Source: Rikenellaceae bacterium
Lineage (GTDB): Bacteria; Bacteroidota; Bacteroidia; Bacteroidales; Rikenellaceae
NCBI GenBank assembly: GCA_030529085.1
Contig: JAUMXM010000018.1
Span: 1-38,056, forward strand
DNA length: 38,056 bases
Direction: 5' to 3'
Part shown: positions 24,038-31,911 of the stretch, in pieces
How positions within the stretch are numbered: position 1 is the first letter of the stretch
Layout: each line of letters opens with the position of its first letter
The notes under the pieces: generated by a model
The model's database searches: none
Seen by the model: the letters and a program-made list of their open reading frames with translations, nothing else
Told to the model about the DNA's origin: nothing
Made by a program: the position numbers and the translations under genes

Positions 24038-26719
24038 TTATTCCCAATTCTTGTTCGATACGTAGCTCATACCCTCGATACGAGTCGAGATGGTCGTCTT
24101 GAGCTGGTTGACGGCATTTTCGAACGTCATGCCCTCATCACCGCAGTAACCGCCACCAATACCGTAGGTCGAGTAACGGGCTCCAATCCAACCCGACTTT
24201 GAATCGACGGGCCACATGGCGCTGTTCTCGGCGGCCGATTTGGCGAGCTGTGCCTTCATCTGGTCGATGTGGGTCAGGATGCGGGCCTGCAGCGAAGCCT
24301 TGACGGTGTTCCAACGCTCGGCAGCCATGGCCGTAAAGTCTGCGTTCTTAACCAGCATCGGGTACCAGATGTAGTTGGCGTCGCTTGTGCTCGGCTTGCT
24401 CGGATACGATGAGCTGTGCTTTACATCTTTGGTCATGAGCATCGAGCGGTTGTAACGATAGCCCTCCTCCGAGTATGAGGTGCTTGTGGGCAGCGTGTTC
24501 CAGTCGAAATCCCACACCGGACCGGCATAGAGCTTGCCGTTATTAATATAGGAGTAGCACGACTTCGGGTGGTGTACCTCGCTATTCATCATAATCTCCT
24601 GAACGAGCCAGAAGTCGATAAACGAGCTCAGATCCATCTTCTCGAAGGCAGCGTTGTAGCCGGCCTTCGTGTTCTTGTAGAGGTTGTCCTCGATACCGCG
24701 TACAAACGAACTTGCATAGTTGAGTACCTCGGTCGAAGCATCATCTTTCAAGAGGAAGGGAACGTAGCATGCAGTCGTGAATTGAGCTGCCTCGTCGTAG
24801 CCGTCGTCGCTCTCCATCAGGATGCCGTAATCGGCCGGTGAGGTCGAATCCGAGTCCTCCATCGGGTCGTTGATGTCGAGGCGATTGCTATCGATCTTAA
24901 TCTGCTCGCAGAGGTAGTAGTTACCAACATAGACCCCGTTGTAAACCAGCTCGACAAACTGTCCCGAGGGGTTCCAGCTCATACCGTCGTTGGGGAAGGT
25001 GCTCTTGAAGATCTTTGCGAGCTCAAAGGCTACGCTGTTGCGCATCAGGGTGCGGTCTTTCCAGTTGGCCAACAGTACCCAACGCTTGTGCGCCGGCATG
25101 CCGAGTACGCTGTGCTTTTTGTCGAGTTTCACGGCGAAGGGCTTCTTGGGCATCTGCTGCGTTACGTTACCACGTACGCGGGTCGAAGCCGGAATCGGGA
25201 AATAGACACGACGACCATCCTTGTCGACCAGTGCGGGCGAACCATCGGCGTTGTAAACCATGAAGCTGTCCGTACCCTCGGTCATCTGCCAATCGCTATC
25301 CTTGGGCTGCCAAGCGGCACCCGTAGCCTTGTACCATGCAGCGCTGCCTCGTGAGTAGTCGCCGCTCTCCGACGTAACAACGCCCGTCTTCTGGTTGATT
25401 ACAACCACGGGCAGTCCCGTGTTGGTGAACTCGATCGTGTAGACCGTGATCTCGCCCGTCTCGACGTTGGCGGCGGCTACCATCTCGTTGTTCGAGAACT
25501 CCATTTCGGTCTCGTTGCTAACGGCCATGCCACCCTGGTAGAGCAGTACGGCACCCTCGGTCAACTCGAAGGTCGGTACCAGATAGCGGTCGTTCAGATA
25601 AGGAACATAGAGCTTGATGATGCGATTCTCCTGGTCGATCGTGCAGACCTCCTCCGTTACGTTCGAGGTGGTGAGCGCAAAGGAGCTGTTGTGCGTGAAT
25701 TTGCGCGGAAGAATCTTGCCCGGGTTGTTGGCAACGGTGAACTTCATCGATTTGATCTCGTAGGTCGAGGTCGGCATCGGGGCCTCCTCTTCGGGATTCT
25801 CCTCCTCGATTACGATGTCGTCCATGGCCGAGAGGGTCAGGGGGAAGATGTAGAAACCGTTGGCGGTGTGGTCTGCGCTGGCAACCTTCGTAAAGGTAGC
25901 CGTCGAGTTGGTGGTTTTTACCGTAAAGGTCAACTCGTCACCACTACGAATTTCGGGCATAGCGGTCGTATAGGCTGCATAGCTTACCCCCTTCTTGAGG
26001 TAGGGCGTAGCGTCCCACGACACTTTCAGCTGGTTGTCGCCATCGCTGTAGCCACCCATGGTGACCTGCTGTGTAGCCAGGTCGATCGTGAAGTCGCCCG
26101 TGATTTGGCGCTGGTTGTTGACCTGGATCGTAACCGACTCAAGGCGCTCGTTCTCAAGCTTCGTGTCGCTGGCGTTTACCTGGATTTTCCAGACGGAGAC
26201 CAGACGATCGAAGGTGAAGGTCGACGAGAGCCAGCCTTGCTTATTGAGCACGCCGGCGTAGAAGTCGTCCTGCAGCACTTTGCTCGTCGAGTTGAACGAG
26301 TGGTTGGCCGACATGGTCTGCTTTACGGCCGATGCGCTTGCGTTGCTGTTTGCCGAGTTGTAGGGATAGTAGGCATACTTCGGCGTGCCCAGCATCAAAC
26401 CGCTGAACGAGACGTTTTGTGCCGACTTCGTGTTCGTACTGGTGAATTTGGCGTTACGAGCCAAGTTGCCGTAGACGCCGATCACCTCGCGCTTGGCCCA
26501 CCAGGTGGCTACGCCCTCTTCCGTCTCGAGCGATTCGATCACGATGGTGCGCGTTTGAGGTGCATCGATTGCTAGTTGTGGCGCATGAAATTCAGGAGCT
26601 TCGATGTTTGCCGACAATTCAACATCCATTGCCGATGCGCTCATTGTCTCGTCTTGCGAACAAGATGTACTCATTGCTACTACTGTACATAACAGTAACC
26701 ACAGTTTTGTGCGTTTCAT
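24038..26719 (-). CDS. Large lipoprotein: fimbrillin-like N-terminus fused to CotH kinase domain
   Basis: An 893-residue lipoprotein. The signal MKRTKLWLLLCTVVAMSTSC ends at Cys20, followed by SQDET, an acidic pattern compatible with surface export. Residues about 30-310 look fimbrillin-like: the TR in APQTRT, WWAKREVIGVYG, YAYYPYNS and FTFDRLVSVWKIQV. A beta-domain resembling DUF5018 lies at about 318-440. The C-terminal part is a CotH kinase domain: VRGNVTQQMPKKPFAVKLDKK (about 513-533), NWKDRTLMRNSVAFELA, then VYVGNYYLCEQIKID and VWDFDW with D737 and D739. CotH proteins phosphorylate partner proteins in spore coats and toxins; here the target is unknown. The gene is monocistronic with a long predicted leader. 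Confidence 0.85.
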   Translation of the reverse strand: MKRTKLWLLLCTVVAMSTSCSQDETMSASAMDVELSANIEAPEFHAPQLAIDAPQTRTIVIESLETEEGVATWWAKREVIGVYGNLARNAKFTSTNTKSAQNVSFSGLMLGTPKYAYYPYNSANSNASASAVKQTMSANHSFNSTSKVLQDDFYAGVLNKQGWLSSTFTFDRLVSVWKIQVNASDTKLENERLESVTIQVNNQRQITGDFTIDLATQQVTMGGYSDGDNQLKVSWDATPYLKKGVSYAAYTTAMPEIRSGDELTFTVKTTNSTATFTKVASADHTANGFYIFPLTLSAMDDIVIEEENPEEEAPMPTSTYEIKSMKFTVANNPGKILPRKFTHNSSFALTTSNVTEEVCTIDQENRIIKLYVPYLNDRYLVPTFELTEGAVLLYQGGMAVSNETEMEFSNNEMVAAANVETGEITVYTIEFTNTGLPVVVINQKTGVVTSESGDYSRGSAAWYKATGAAWQPKDSDWQMTEGTDSFMVYNADGSPALVDKDGRRVYFPIPASTRVRGNVTQQMPKKPFAVKLDKKHSVLGMPAHKRWVLLANWKDRTLMRNSVAFELAKIFKSTFPNDGMSWNPSGQFVELVYNGVYVGNYYLCEQIKIDSNRLDINDPMEDSDSTSPADYGILMESDDGYDEAAQFTTACYVPFLLKDDASTEVLNYASSFVRGIEDNLYKNTKAGYNAAFEKMDLSSFIDFWLVQEIMMNSEVHHPKSCYSYINNGKLYAGPVWDFDWNTLPTSTSYSEEGYRYNRSMLMTKDVKHSSSYPSKPSTSDANYIWYPMLVKNADFTAMAAERWNTVKASLQARILTHIDQMKAQLAKSAAENSAMWPVDSKSGWIGARYSTYGIGGGYCGDEGMTFENAVNQLKTTISTRIEGMSYVSNKNWE

Positions 26720-26796
26720 AATAAAAAAGTTTTTGGGTGAGAAATTGGGTGAATATTGGTGTAAAACACCTTTTTTGTAGTTTTAAAAGTCGAAAA

Positions 26797-26822
26797 CCCT
26801 ACAATCGATTTCGATTGCAGGG
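26797..26822 (-). promoter_or_regulatory. Hairpin with T-rich flank in the CotH leader
   Basis: 11-bp imperfect stem (ccctacaatcg / cgattgcaggg, loop attt). The single mismatch becomes a G-U pair on the minus strand, which then continues TTTTCGACTTTT. It may work as an attenuator or terminator in the leader; function is unproven. Confidence 0.5.
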
Positions 26823-27113
26823 CTGTAAGGTATGCTAATTCGCTAAATAATTCGTGGTAAATCGTTTTTTTTGTCGACCCGAATTTTTCTTTTTCAAGAA
26901 CTCTTCAGGCTCGATTTTGGTTAACATTGGTTCCGCTGAACCGCTGTGAAAAAAGTTGTTTCCATCCCATCGCTCCTCGTTTTTGGGATTTGCGTCCTTT
27001 CTTTTGTTCCGCTATCGTTTCTTTCGCTTTACGCTTTGTAAATTATTAACTATCAGGTATGTTTCGAAAGCGTGAATGTCGAATTTTGCTCTCCGGATTC
27101 ATCCTTCTGTTGG

Positions 27114-27144
27114 CAAATATATACTAAAAAAATAGAATAACAAA
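27114..27144 (-). promoter_or_regulatory. Bacteroidetes-type promoter, predicted for the CotH-domain gene
   Basis: Minus strand: TTTG (27144-27141), 19-base spacer, TATATTTG (27121-27114). The next minus-strand gene starts at 26719, so the leader is about 390 bases. Confidence 0.65.
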
Positions 27145-27230
27145 ACTTTTTACCACTAAATTTTTGTAAAAATGCAATTTTCAATAGCAATAAAAGGGGC
27201 TGTTTTGGCGACTATTTTACAAAAAATCAC

Positions 27231-27238
27231 TATATTTG
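27231..27238 (+). promoter_or_regulatory. -7 box of the nitroreductase gene
   Basis: TATATTTG, 26 bases before the ATG at 27265. TTTG at 27204-27207 gives a 23-base spacer, somewhat long. It lies inside an open frame that begins at 27172 and so argues for the downstream start. Confidence 0.52.
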
Positions 27239-27264
27239 TCCTATCAACACAAAACGACTTAACG

Positions 27265-27900
27265 ATGGCTGATAACTATTTGGAAAAAAAGATGGAGGAT
27301 TACAAAGAGCGTGGTTCGCAGCCTCCCAAGCGGAGCGCAACGATGCGTAAACTGCTGCTCAAGAATCGTTCTTGTCGCGGATACGACAAGCGTTACGAGG
27401 TACGCGAGGATCAATTGCGTCGTCTGATCGAGGTCAATACGATGATTCCTTCGGCGCGTAACCTTCAAGCGTTGCGTTTTCGCCCCGTGACGCGTAGTGA
27501 GGCACACAAGGTGCTGCCTTATATTCGTCTCGGAGGTGCTTTGCCCGAGTTGAAGCTCCCCTATCCGGGAACGGAGCCCGAAGCTTTTATTGTGGTGTGC
27601 TCAGCAGTTGAGCCCGACCACTATATCTATATCGATCTGGGCATCTCGGCGCAGAGTATGCTCCTTCAGGCGGCTGAAATCGGGTTGAGTGGTATTATGA
27701 TCGGTGCATTCGACAAGGAGCAGATTCAACAGTCGCTCGAGCTACCCTACCGTCCGCTGCTCGTTATTGCGCTTGGTAAGGGTGCCGAACAGATTAAGTT
27801 GGTCGAGATCTCGGCCAACGACTCTCATGCCTATTATCGCGACGAACAGGGGGTGCATTATGTCCCGAAGGTGCGTCTTGATGAGTTGGTTATCAAATAA
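27265..27900 (+). CDS. Nitroreductase-family protein
   Basis: A 211-residue FMN-dependent nitroreductase-fold protein. After a short charged N-terminus, the FMN-binding signature RSCRGYDKRYEVREDQLRRLIE and MIPSARNLQALRFRPV (about residues 34-74) are clear. Next come a DHYIYIDLGISAQSMLLQAAEIGLSGIMIGAFD stretch (family FMN/dimer helix) and LLVIALGKGAEQ. It would reduce nitro or quinone-type compounds with NAD(P)H; the natural substrate is unknown. The start at 27265 is chosen over 27172 because the upstream 31 codons cover the promoter. It ends at a terminator shared with pflA. Confidence 0.88.
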   Translation: MADNYLEKKMEDYKERGSQPPKRSATMRKLLLKNRSCRGYDKRYEVREDQLRRLIEVNTMIPSARNLQALRFRPVTRSEAHKVLPYIRLGGALPELKLPYPGTEPEAFIVVCSAVEPDHYIYIDLGISAQSMLLQAAEIGLSGIMIGAFDKEQIQQSLELPYRPLLVIALGKGAEQIKLVEISANDSHAYYRDEQGVHYVPKVRLDELVIK

Positions 27901-27936
27901 AGCCTCGGCATTTGGCGTAGGCCAATCGTAGAAATA

Positions 27937-27972
27937 AAAAAAGGCGCAAAGGAAAAACCTTTGCGCCTTTTT
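27937..27972. terminator. Bidirectional terminator between nitroreductase and pflA
   Basis: A 14-bp stem aaaaggcgcaaagg / cctttgcgcctttt with loop aaaaa; T runs on both strands. Confidence 0.92.
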
Positions 27973-27991
27973 GCGGTATCGTTGTCATTGT

Positions 27992-28720
27992 TTAGTTGAC
28001 AAAGACATTCGAGAAGTATTCCTCAAAGAGTTTGCGTGCCTCCTCCAGCTGCTCGGGGGTATTCTCCTTAACCCCCTTGAGGGTGTACTCCCACCCCAGT
28101 GCCTCGTACTTGTGTACACCGAGGGTGTGGTACGGGAGAATCTCGATGCGCTCGAGCATCTTGTAGCCCTTCAGAGCCTCGCCCAAGGCGCGGATATCCT
28201 CCTCGCGATCGCTGTAGCCGGGCACCAACACATAGCGCATCCAAAAGGGACGACCGTGCTCCTCGAGCCAGGCGGCCGTGCGGAGCGTCTGCGTGTTGTC
28301 GCGCTCGGTCAGCAGCTTGTGCTGCTGCGGATTAAACTCCTTGACGTCAAGCAATACAAGATCTGTAAGTCCCCACAACTCCTCCACCTCGGGGCTGTGA
28401 ATCGAGCCGTTTGTGTCGAGGCAGATGTGGATTCCCATCTCGCGCAGACGGCGGAAGAGCGGAATCAGCTCACGGGCCTGCATCGTGGGCTCACCACCAC
28501 TGAAGGTGACACCGCCACGCTTGCCGAAGAAGGGCTTCTCGCTCACGGCCATCTGGAGAATCTCATCCTCCGAGACCAATTTGCACTCGCCGTTGGGGTC
28601 GATCGTGTCGGGGTTGGCGCAGTAGCGGCAACGGAAGTTGCAACCCTGCAGGAAGACCACCAGACGCAGACCGGGACCATCGAAGGTGCCGAGCGATTCG
28701 TAGGAGTGGAGACGGATCAT
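27992..28720 (-). CDS. pflA: Pyruvate formate-lyase activating enzyme
   Basis: A 242-residue radical SAM glycyl-radical activase. The motif C27-x3-C31-x2-C34 is in QGCNFRCRYCANPDT after the typical ESLGTFDGPGLR start. GGVTFSGGEPTMQ supplies the SAM-binding GGE, and HICLDTNGSI and LVLLDVKEFNP follow as in PflA. It abstracts the alpha hydrogen of the PflB glycine to form the radical under anaerobic conditions. It lies 25 bases downstream of pflB on the same strand and ends at a terminator, so the two form an operon in pflB-pflA order. Confidence 0.95.
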   Translation of the reverse strand: MIRLHSYESLGTFDGPGLRLVVFLQGCNFRCRYCANPDTIDPNGECKLVSEDEILQMAVSEKPFFGKRGGVTFSGGEPTMQARELIPLFRRLREMGIHICLDTNGSIHSPEVEELWGLTDLVLLDVKEFNPQQHKLLTERDNTQTLRTAAWLEEHGRPFWMRYVLVPGYSDREEDIRALGEALKGYKMLERIEILPYHTLGVHKYEALGWEYTLKGVKENTPEQLEEARKLFEEYFSNVFVN

Positions 28721-28745
28721 TGTGTTTGCTTGTTGTTTGCGGTTA

Positions 28746-30974
28746 TTACATGCGCTCGTGGAAACTACGCGAGATCACCTCCAGCTGGTGCTCACGGCTC
28801 AGCTTGATGAAGTTCACGGCGTAACCCGATACGCGGATCGTCAGCTGCGGGTACTTCTCGGGGTGCTCCATGGCGTCGAGCAGCATCTCGCGGTTCAGAA
28901 CATTCACATTGAGGTGGTGTGCACCCTTCGTGAAGTAACCGTCCATCAGCGTTACGAGGTTCTCAACGCGCGTCGGCTCATCAACGCCGAGCGACTTGGG
29001 AACAATCGAGAAGGTGTTGCTGATACCATCCTGCGAGTCGCGGTAGCGGAGCTTGGCAACCGACGAGAGCGAAGCAACAGCACCGTTCTTGTCGCGGCCG
29101 TGCATCGGGTTGGCACCCGGAGCGAAGGCTACACCCTTCTCGCGGCCGTCGGGCGTGGCACCCGTCTTCTTGCCATACATCACGTTCGAGGTGATGGTCA
29201 GCACCGAAAGGGTCGGACGAGCATTCTTGTATACGGGGTGCTTCTTGAGTTCCTCGTTGAAGAAGTAGATCAGGTCGACACCCAGCTGATCGACGCGGTC
29301 GTCGTTGTTACCGAAGCAGGGGAACTCCTTCTCGATGTTGAACGACTCGGTCAGACCCAGCTCGTTGCGCTTCACCGTAACCTTACCGTACTTGATAGCC
29401 GAGAGCGAGTCGAGGGCAATCGAAAGACCGGCAACACCATAAGCGAGGTTGATGCGAGGATTCGTGTCGATAAGGGCCATCTGCGCCTTCTCGTAGTAGT
29501 ACTTGTCGTGCATGAAGTGGATGATGTTCATCGCATCGTTATAGACGCGAGCCACCTCGGTCAGCACCTTCTTGTAGTTCGAGAGCACCTCCTCGTAGTT
29601 GAGCAGGTCGCCCATCAGCGTCGGGATGCCCTTCACGATCTGCGTACCCGTGTTCTCGCAGCGACCACCGTTGATGGCCAGCAGCAACGCCTTGGCCAGG
29701 TTGCAACGAGCGCCGAAGAACTGGATCTGCTGACCGATGGCCTGGTACGATACGCAGCAAGCGATACCGTAGTCGTCCGAGAAACGTACCTCACGCATCA
29801 GCGTATCGTTCTCGTACTGTACCGACGAGGTGTCGATCGAAACCTTGGCGCAGAACTCCTTGAAGCCCTCGGGGAGCTCGGGGCTCCAGAGCACCGTCAT
29901 GTTGGGCTCGGGCGAGGGGCCGAGGTTGTAGAGGGTCTGCAGGAAGCGGAACGAGGTCTTCGTTACCTTCGTGCGACCGTCGTTGAAACGACCACCAATT
30001 GCCTCTGTGATCCAGGTCGGATCACCGGCGAAGATATCGTTGTAGGACTGCATGCGCAGGTGGCGTACCATGCGCAGCTTGATGACAAACTGGTCGATGA
30101 GCTCCTGGGCAAACGACTCGGTGATGTTGCCCTTATCCAGGTCGTACTGGATGTAGATATCGAGGAACGACGATACGTTACCAAGCGACATGGCGGCACC
30201 ATCCTGCTCCTTCACGGCAGCCAGGTAGGCCATGTATACCCACTGAACAGCCTCCTGGGCCGAGGTGGCCGGACGGCTCAAATCGAGACCGTAGTACTCA
30301 CCCATCGTGCGCATATCGTTCAGCGCCTTGATCTGGTCGGCAACCTCCTCGCGCAGGCGAATCGTTGCATCCGACATCGGCGAACGGAGGTTCTGCATAT
30401 CCTCCTTCTTGGCCTCGATCAGGCGATCGATACCGTAGAGGGCCAGACGGCGGTAGTCGCCGATGATACGACCACGGGCGTAGTTGTCGGGCAGACCCGT
30501 CAGGAAGCCCAACGAGCGGAACGTGCGGATCTCATCCGTGTATACGTCGAAGACACCATCGTTGTGGGTCTTGCGGTAGTGGGTGAAGATATCCTTTACC
30601 TTCTCGTCGACCTCGACACCCTGCTCGCGGCAGGCACGCGATACGACGTTGATGCCACCAAAGGGCTTGATGGCGCGCTTGAGCAGCTCATCGGTCTGAA
30701 GACCCACGATCAGCTCGTTCTCGCGGTCGATGTAACCCGCCTGGTGCGACGTGATGGTCGAGACGGTCTTGTTGTCCAGGGCGCGAACACCACCGCGTGC
30801 GCGCTCCTCCTCAAGGGCCTCAAGGCACTTGTTCCAAACTTTCAGCGTGCGCTCGGTCGGCTTCTCCAGGAACGAGGCATCGCCATAATAGGGCGTAATG
30901 TTGGTCTGCACGAAATCGGCGACGTTGATCTTGTCGCACCACAGACCGGCTTTGAATTGCATATTGTTGTCCAT
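28746..30974 (-). CDS. pflB: Formate C-acetyltransferase (pyruvate formate-lyase)
   Basis: A 742-residue glycyl radical enzyme that splits pyruvate with CoA into acetyl-CoA and formate, a key step of anaerobic sugar breakdown. The adjacent active-site cysteines are C406 and C407 in [13 protein letters not shown]. The radical glycine is G717 in RVSGYAV near the C-terminus. Other PFL hallmarks include [20 protein letters not shown] and [13 protein letters not shown]. The length matches the E. coli-type enzyme, and the double Cys plus neighbouring pflA exclude other glycyl radical enzymes such as choline or diol lyases. It has a full promoter upstream. Confidence 0.96.
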   Translation of the reverse strand: MDNNMQFKAGLWCDKINVADFVQTNITPYYGDASFLEKPTERTLKVWNKCLEALEEERARGGVRALDNKTVSTITSHQAGYIDRENELIVGLQTDELLKRAIKPFGGINVVSRACREQGVEVDEKVKDIFTHYRKTHNDGVFDVYTDEIRTFRSLGFLTGLPDNYARGRIIGDYRRLALYGIDRLIEAKKEDMQNLRSPMSDATIRLREEVADQIKALNDMRTMGEYYGLDLSRPATSAQEAVQWVYMAYLAAVKEQDGAAMSLGNVSSFLDIYIQYDLDKGNITESFAQELIDQFVIKLRMVRHLRMQSYNDIFAGDPTWITEAIGGRFNDGRTKVTKTSFRFLQTLYNLGPSPEPNMTVLWSPELPEGFKEFCAKVSIDTSSVQYENDTLMREVRFSDDYGIACCVSYQAIGQQIQFFGARCNLAKALLLAINGGRCENTGTQIVKGIPTLMGDLLNYEEVLSNYKKVLTEVARVYNDAMNIIHFMHDKYYYEKAQMALIDTNPRINLAYGVAGLSIALDSLSAIKYGKVTVKRNELGLTESFNIEKEFPCFGNNDDRVDQLGVDLIYFFNEELKKHPVYKNARPTLSVLTITSNVMYGKKTGATPDGREKGVAFAPGANPMHGRDKNGAVASLSSVAKLRYRDSQDGISNTFSIVPKSLGVDEPTRVENLVTLMDGYFTKGAHHLNVNVLNREMLLDAMEHPEKYPQLTIRVSGYAVNFIKLSREHQLEVISRSFHERM

Positions 30975-31006
30975 AATAGAAAATCTAAGACTTTTTTACT
31001 TTGGCG

Positions 31007-31038
31007 CAAAAATACAAAACGACAAGCGTAATTGCAAA
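31007..31038 (-). promoter_or_regulatory. Bacteroidetes-type promoter of pflBA
   Basis: Minus strand: TTTG (31038-31035), 20-base spacer, TATTTTTG (31014-31007), about 33 bases before the ATG at 30974. Full consensus match. Confidence 0.77.
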
Positions 31039-31421
31039 ATTTGACAATCGCAAATAATCGGTATTTTGCCCTTTTGAGGCGGTTTTGTCAAAAAGTTATA
31101 CATTTTGTTTTATTTGAAAATGGGCTAAATTGCACGATTTGATCTGTATGGATTCGATATGAAACCTTAAGAGGTTTAAAACGGCCTTTTCAGAAGTTCT
31201 CGTCGGCAATCGCCTGGGTTTTAAAAGGCCTGTTTTGGCGTGTTTTTTTTGTCGAAAATTGAGGTGGCTTAAGCGGTCGGAAGCGAACGAAACTGCTTTG
31301 AAAAAGGCTCTTGTCGGAGGTGTTTTGCCCCGATTTTAGATGCGCATTTTTTTGCGATTTTTGCCCGAGAAAGGGACTCGTTACTGAGGTGCTGTAAGTG
31401 GCTTTTTGGGGTGTTGAAAAA
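31039..31421. other. Gene-free A/T-rich spacer with inverted repeats
   Basis: No credible coding frame. It contains a small stem aaacc/ggttt (31162-31177) and a larger imperfect inverted repeat aaaacggcctttt (31178-31190) with aaaaggcctgtttt (31223-31236), followed by a run of eight T at 31242-31249. These may form a structured RNA or a terminator-like element, but no promoter was recognised on the plus strand. Confidence 0.4.
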
Positions 31422-31481
31422 GACCCCGGAAGGGGCGATTGAGGGTCACGTTTGCGAGTCCCACTTCTCTATATACAAAAA

Positions 31482-31500
31482 AGGAGGGTTCTCCCCTCCT
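31482..31500 (-). terminator. Copy A of the tRNA-Gly terminator
   Basis: Minus-strand stem AGGAGGG / CCCTCCT followed by a T run; equivalent to the terminator in unit B. Confidence 0.7.
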
Positions 31501-31511
31501 CCTCTTTTGTG

Positions 31512-31537
31512 AGCGGTAAGCGGGACTCGAACCCGTG
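31512..31537 (-). pseudogene. tRNA-Gly remnant (T arm and acceptor 3' strand only)
   Basis: Identical to the 3' end of the intact tRNA-Gly at 31659-31684, including GGGTTCGAGTCCCGC and the acceptor strand TTACCGC. Beyond 31537 the sequence diverges and there is no D arm, anticodon arm or acceptor 5' strand. A tiny perfect hairpin cgtgc-tac-gcacg overlaps the junction. It is not a functional tRNA. Confidence 0.8.
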
Positions 31538-31565
31538 CTACGCACGAAATTATAGTTACACCCCC

Positions 31566-31684
31566 GACCCCTGGAAGGGGCGATTGAGGGTTACGTTTGC
31601 GAGTCCCACTTCCCTATATACAAAAAAAAGGAGGGGTCTCCCCTCCTCCTCTTTTGTGAGCGGTAAGCGGGACTCGAACCCGTG
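31566..31684. repeat. Tandem repeat unit B: overlaps the intact tRNA-Gly
   Basis: About 119 bases, near-identical to 31422-31537. It runs from gacccctgga through the terminator into the 3' 26 bases of tRNA-Gly. Confidence 0.88.
31622..31647 (-). terminator. Intrinsic terminator of tRNA-Gly
   Basis: Minus-strand perfect 8-bp stem AGGAGGGG / CCCCTCCT, loop AGA, followed by a run of T, starting about 12 bases after the tRNA end. Confidence 0.9.
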
Positions 31685-31731
31685 ACCCTCAGCTTGGGAA
31701 GCTGATGCTCTACCAACTGAGCTACTACCGC
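31659..31731 (-). tRNA. tRNA-Gly (anticodon CCC)
   Basis: A 73-base cloverleaf. Acceptor GCGGTAG pairs with TTACCGC (last pair G-U). D arm GCTC/GAGC with AGTTGGTA loop. Anticodon stem TCAGC/GCTGA with loop TTCCCAA, giving anticodon CCC at 31698-31696 (codon GGG). T loop TTCGAGT. The first T-stem pair is an A-C mismatch (49-65). Discriminator U73, normal for glycine tRNAs; CCA is not encoded. A full promoter lies 11 bases upstream and a terminator downstream, so it is transcribed alone. Confidence 0.95.
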
Positions 31732-31741
31732 ATTGGTAAGG

Positions 31742-31773
31742 CAAAGATACACCGAAGAATCGAATTATCCAAA
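31742..31773 (-). promoter_or_regulatory. Bacteroidetes-type promoter of tRNA-Gly
   Basis: Minus strand: TTTG (31773-31770), 20-base spacer, TATCTTTG (31749-31742), ending 10 bases before the first tRNA base at 31731. Full consensus match. Confidence 0.82.
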
Positions 31774-31854
31774 CCTATGGCCGGAATAAATCCGATGCAG
31801 GTAGCCTTCCGTCTCGGTGTGCCATTTTATCCGTCGAATAATGATACTTATATA

Positions 31855-31890
31855 TAAATAAAGGGGGCACACGCAAAGGTGTGCCCCCTT
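31855..31890 (-). terminator. Intrinsic terminator after the acyl-CoA synthetase gene
   Basis: Perfect 12-bp stem aagggggcacac / gtgtgccccctt, loop gcaaag. On the minus strand it is followed by TTTATTTAT. Confidence 0.9.
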
Positions 31891-31911
31891 GGATAGTTAT
31901 CCGGATTGTGA

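Larger units (their letters stand above)
26720..27264. other. Intergenic region with divergent promoters and a long CotH leader
   Basis: A 545-base A/T-rich gap between the CotH-domain gene (minus) and the nitroreductase (plus). It holds a full minus-strand promoter at 27114-27144 and a plus-strand -7 box at 27231. The minus-strand promoter implies a leader of nearly 390 bases. In that leader I see a hairpin at 26797-26822, a smaller stem-loop at 26929-26942 (ggttc/gaacc) and one at 26758-26770 (ggtgt/acacc). Two very short open frames (18 codons from 27102; 21 codons starting in the SD-like context GAGGAGCGATG) also exist on the minus strand. No recognisable protein gene. Confidence 0.6.
31422..31537. 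repeat. Tandem repeat unit A: tRNA 3' end plus terminator copy
   Basis: About 116 bases, nearly identical to unit B at 31566-31684 (a few substitutions and small indels). It includes a terminator-like hairpin and the last 26 or so bases of a tRNA-Gly. The two units are offset by about 145 bases. Confidence 0.88.

Noticed and set aside
28722..31031. A 769-codon plus-strand open frame opposite pflB
   Set aside because: It is exactly antisense to a clear pyruvate formate-lyase, with shadow composition and no motif.
31452..31685. A 77-codon plus-strand frame with an internal repeat
   Set aside because: Its repeat is only the tandem tRNA/terminator duplication; the recurring SGKRDSNP is the translated antisense of the tRNA T arm.
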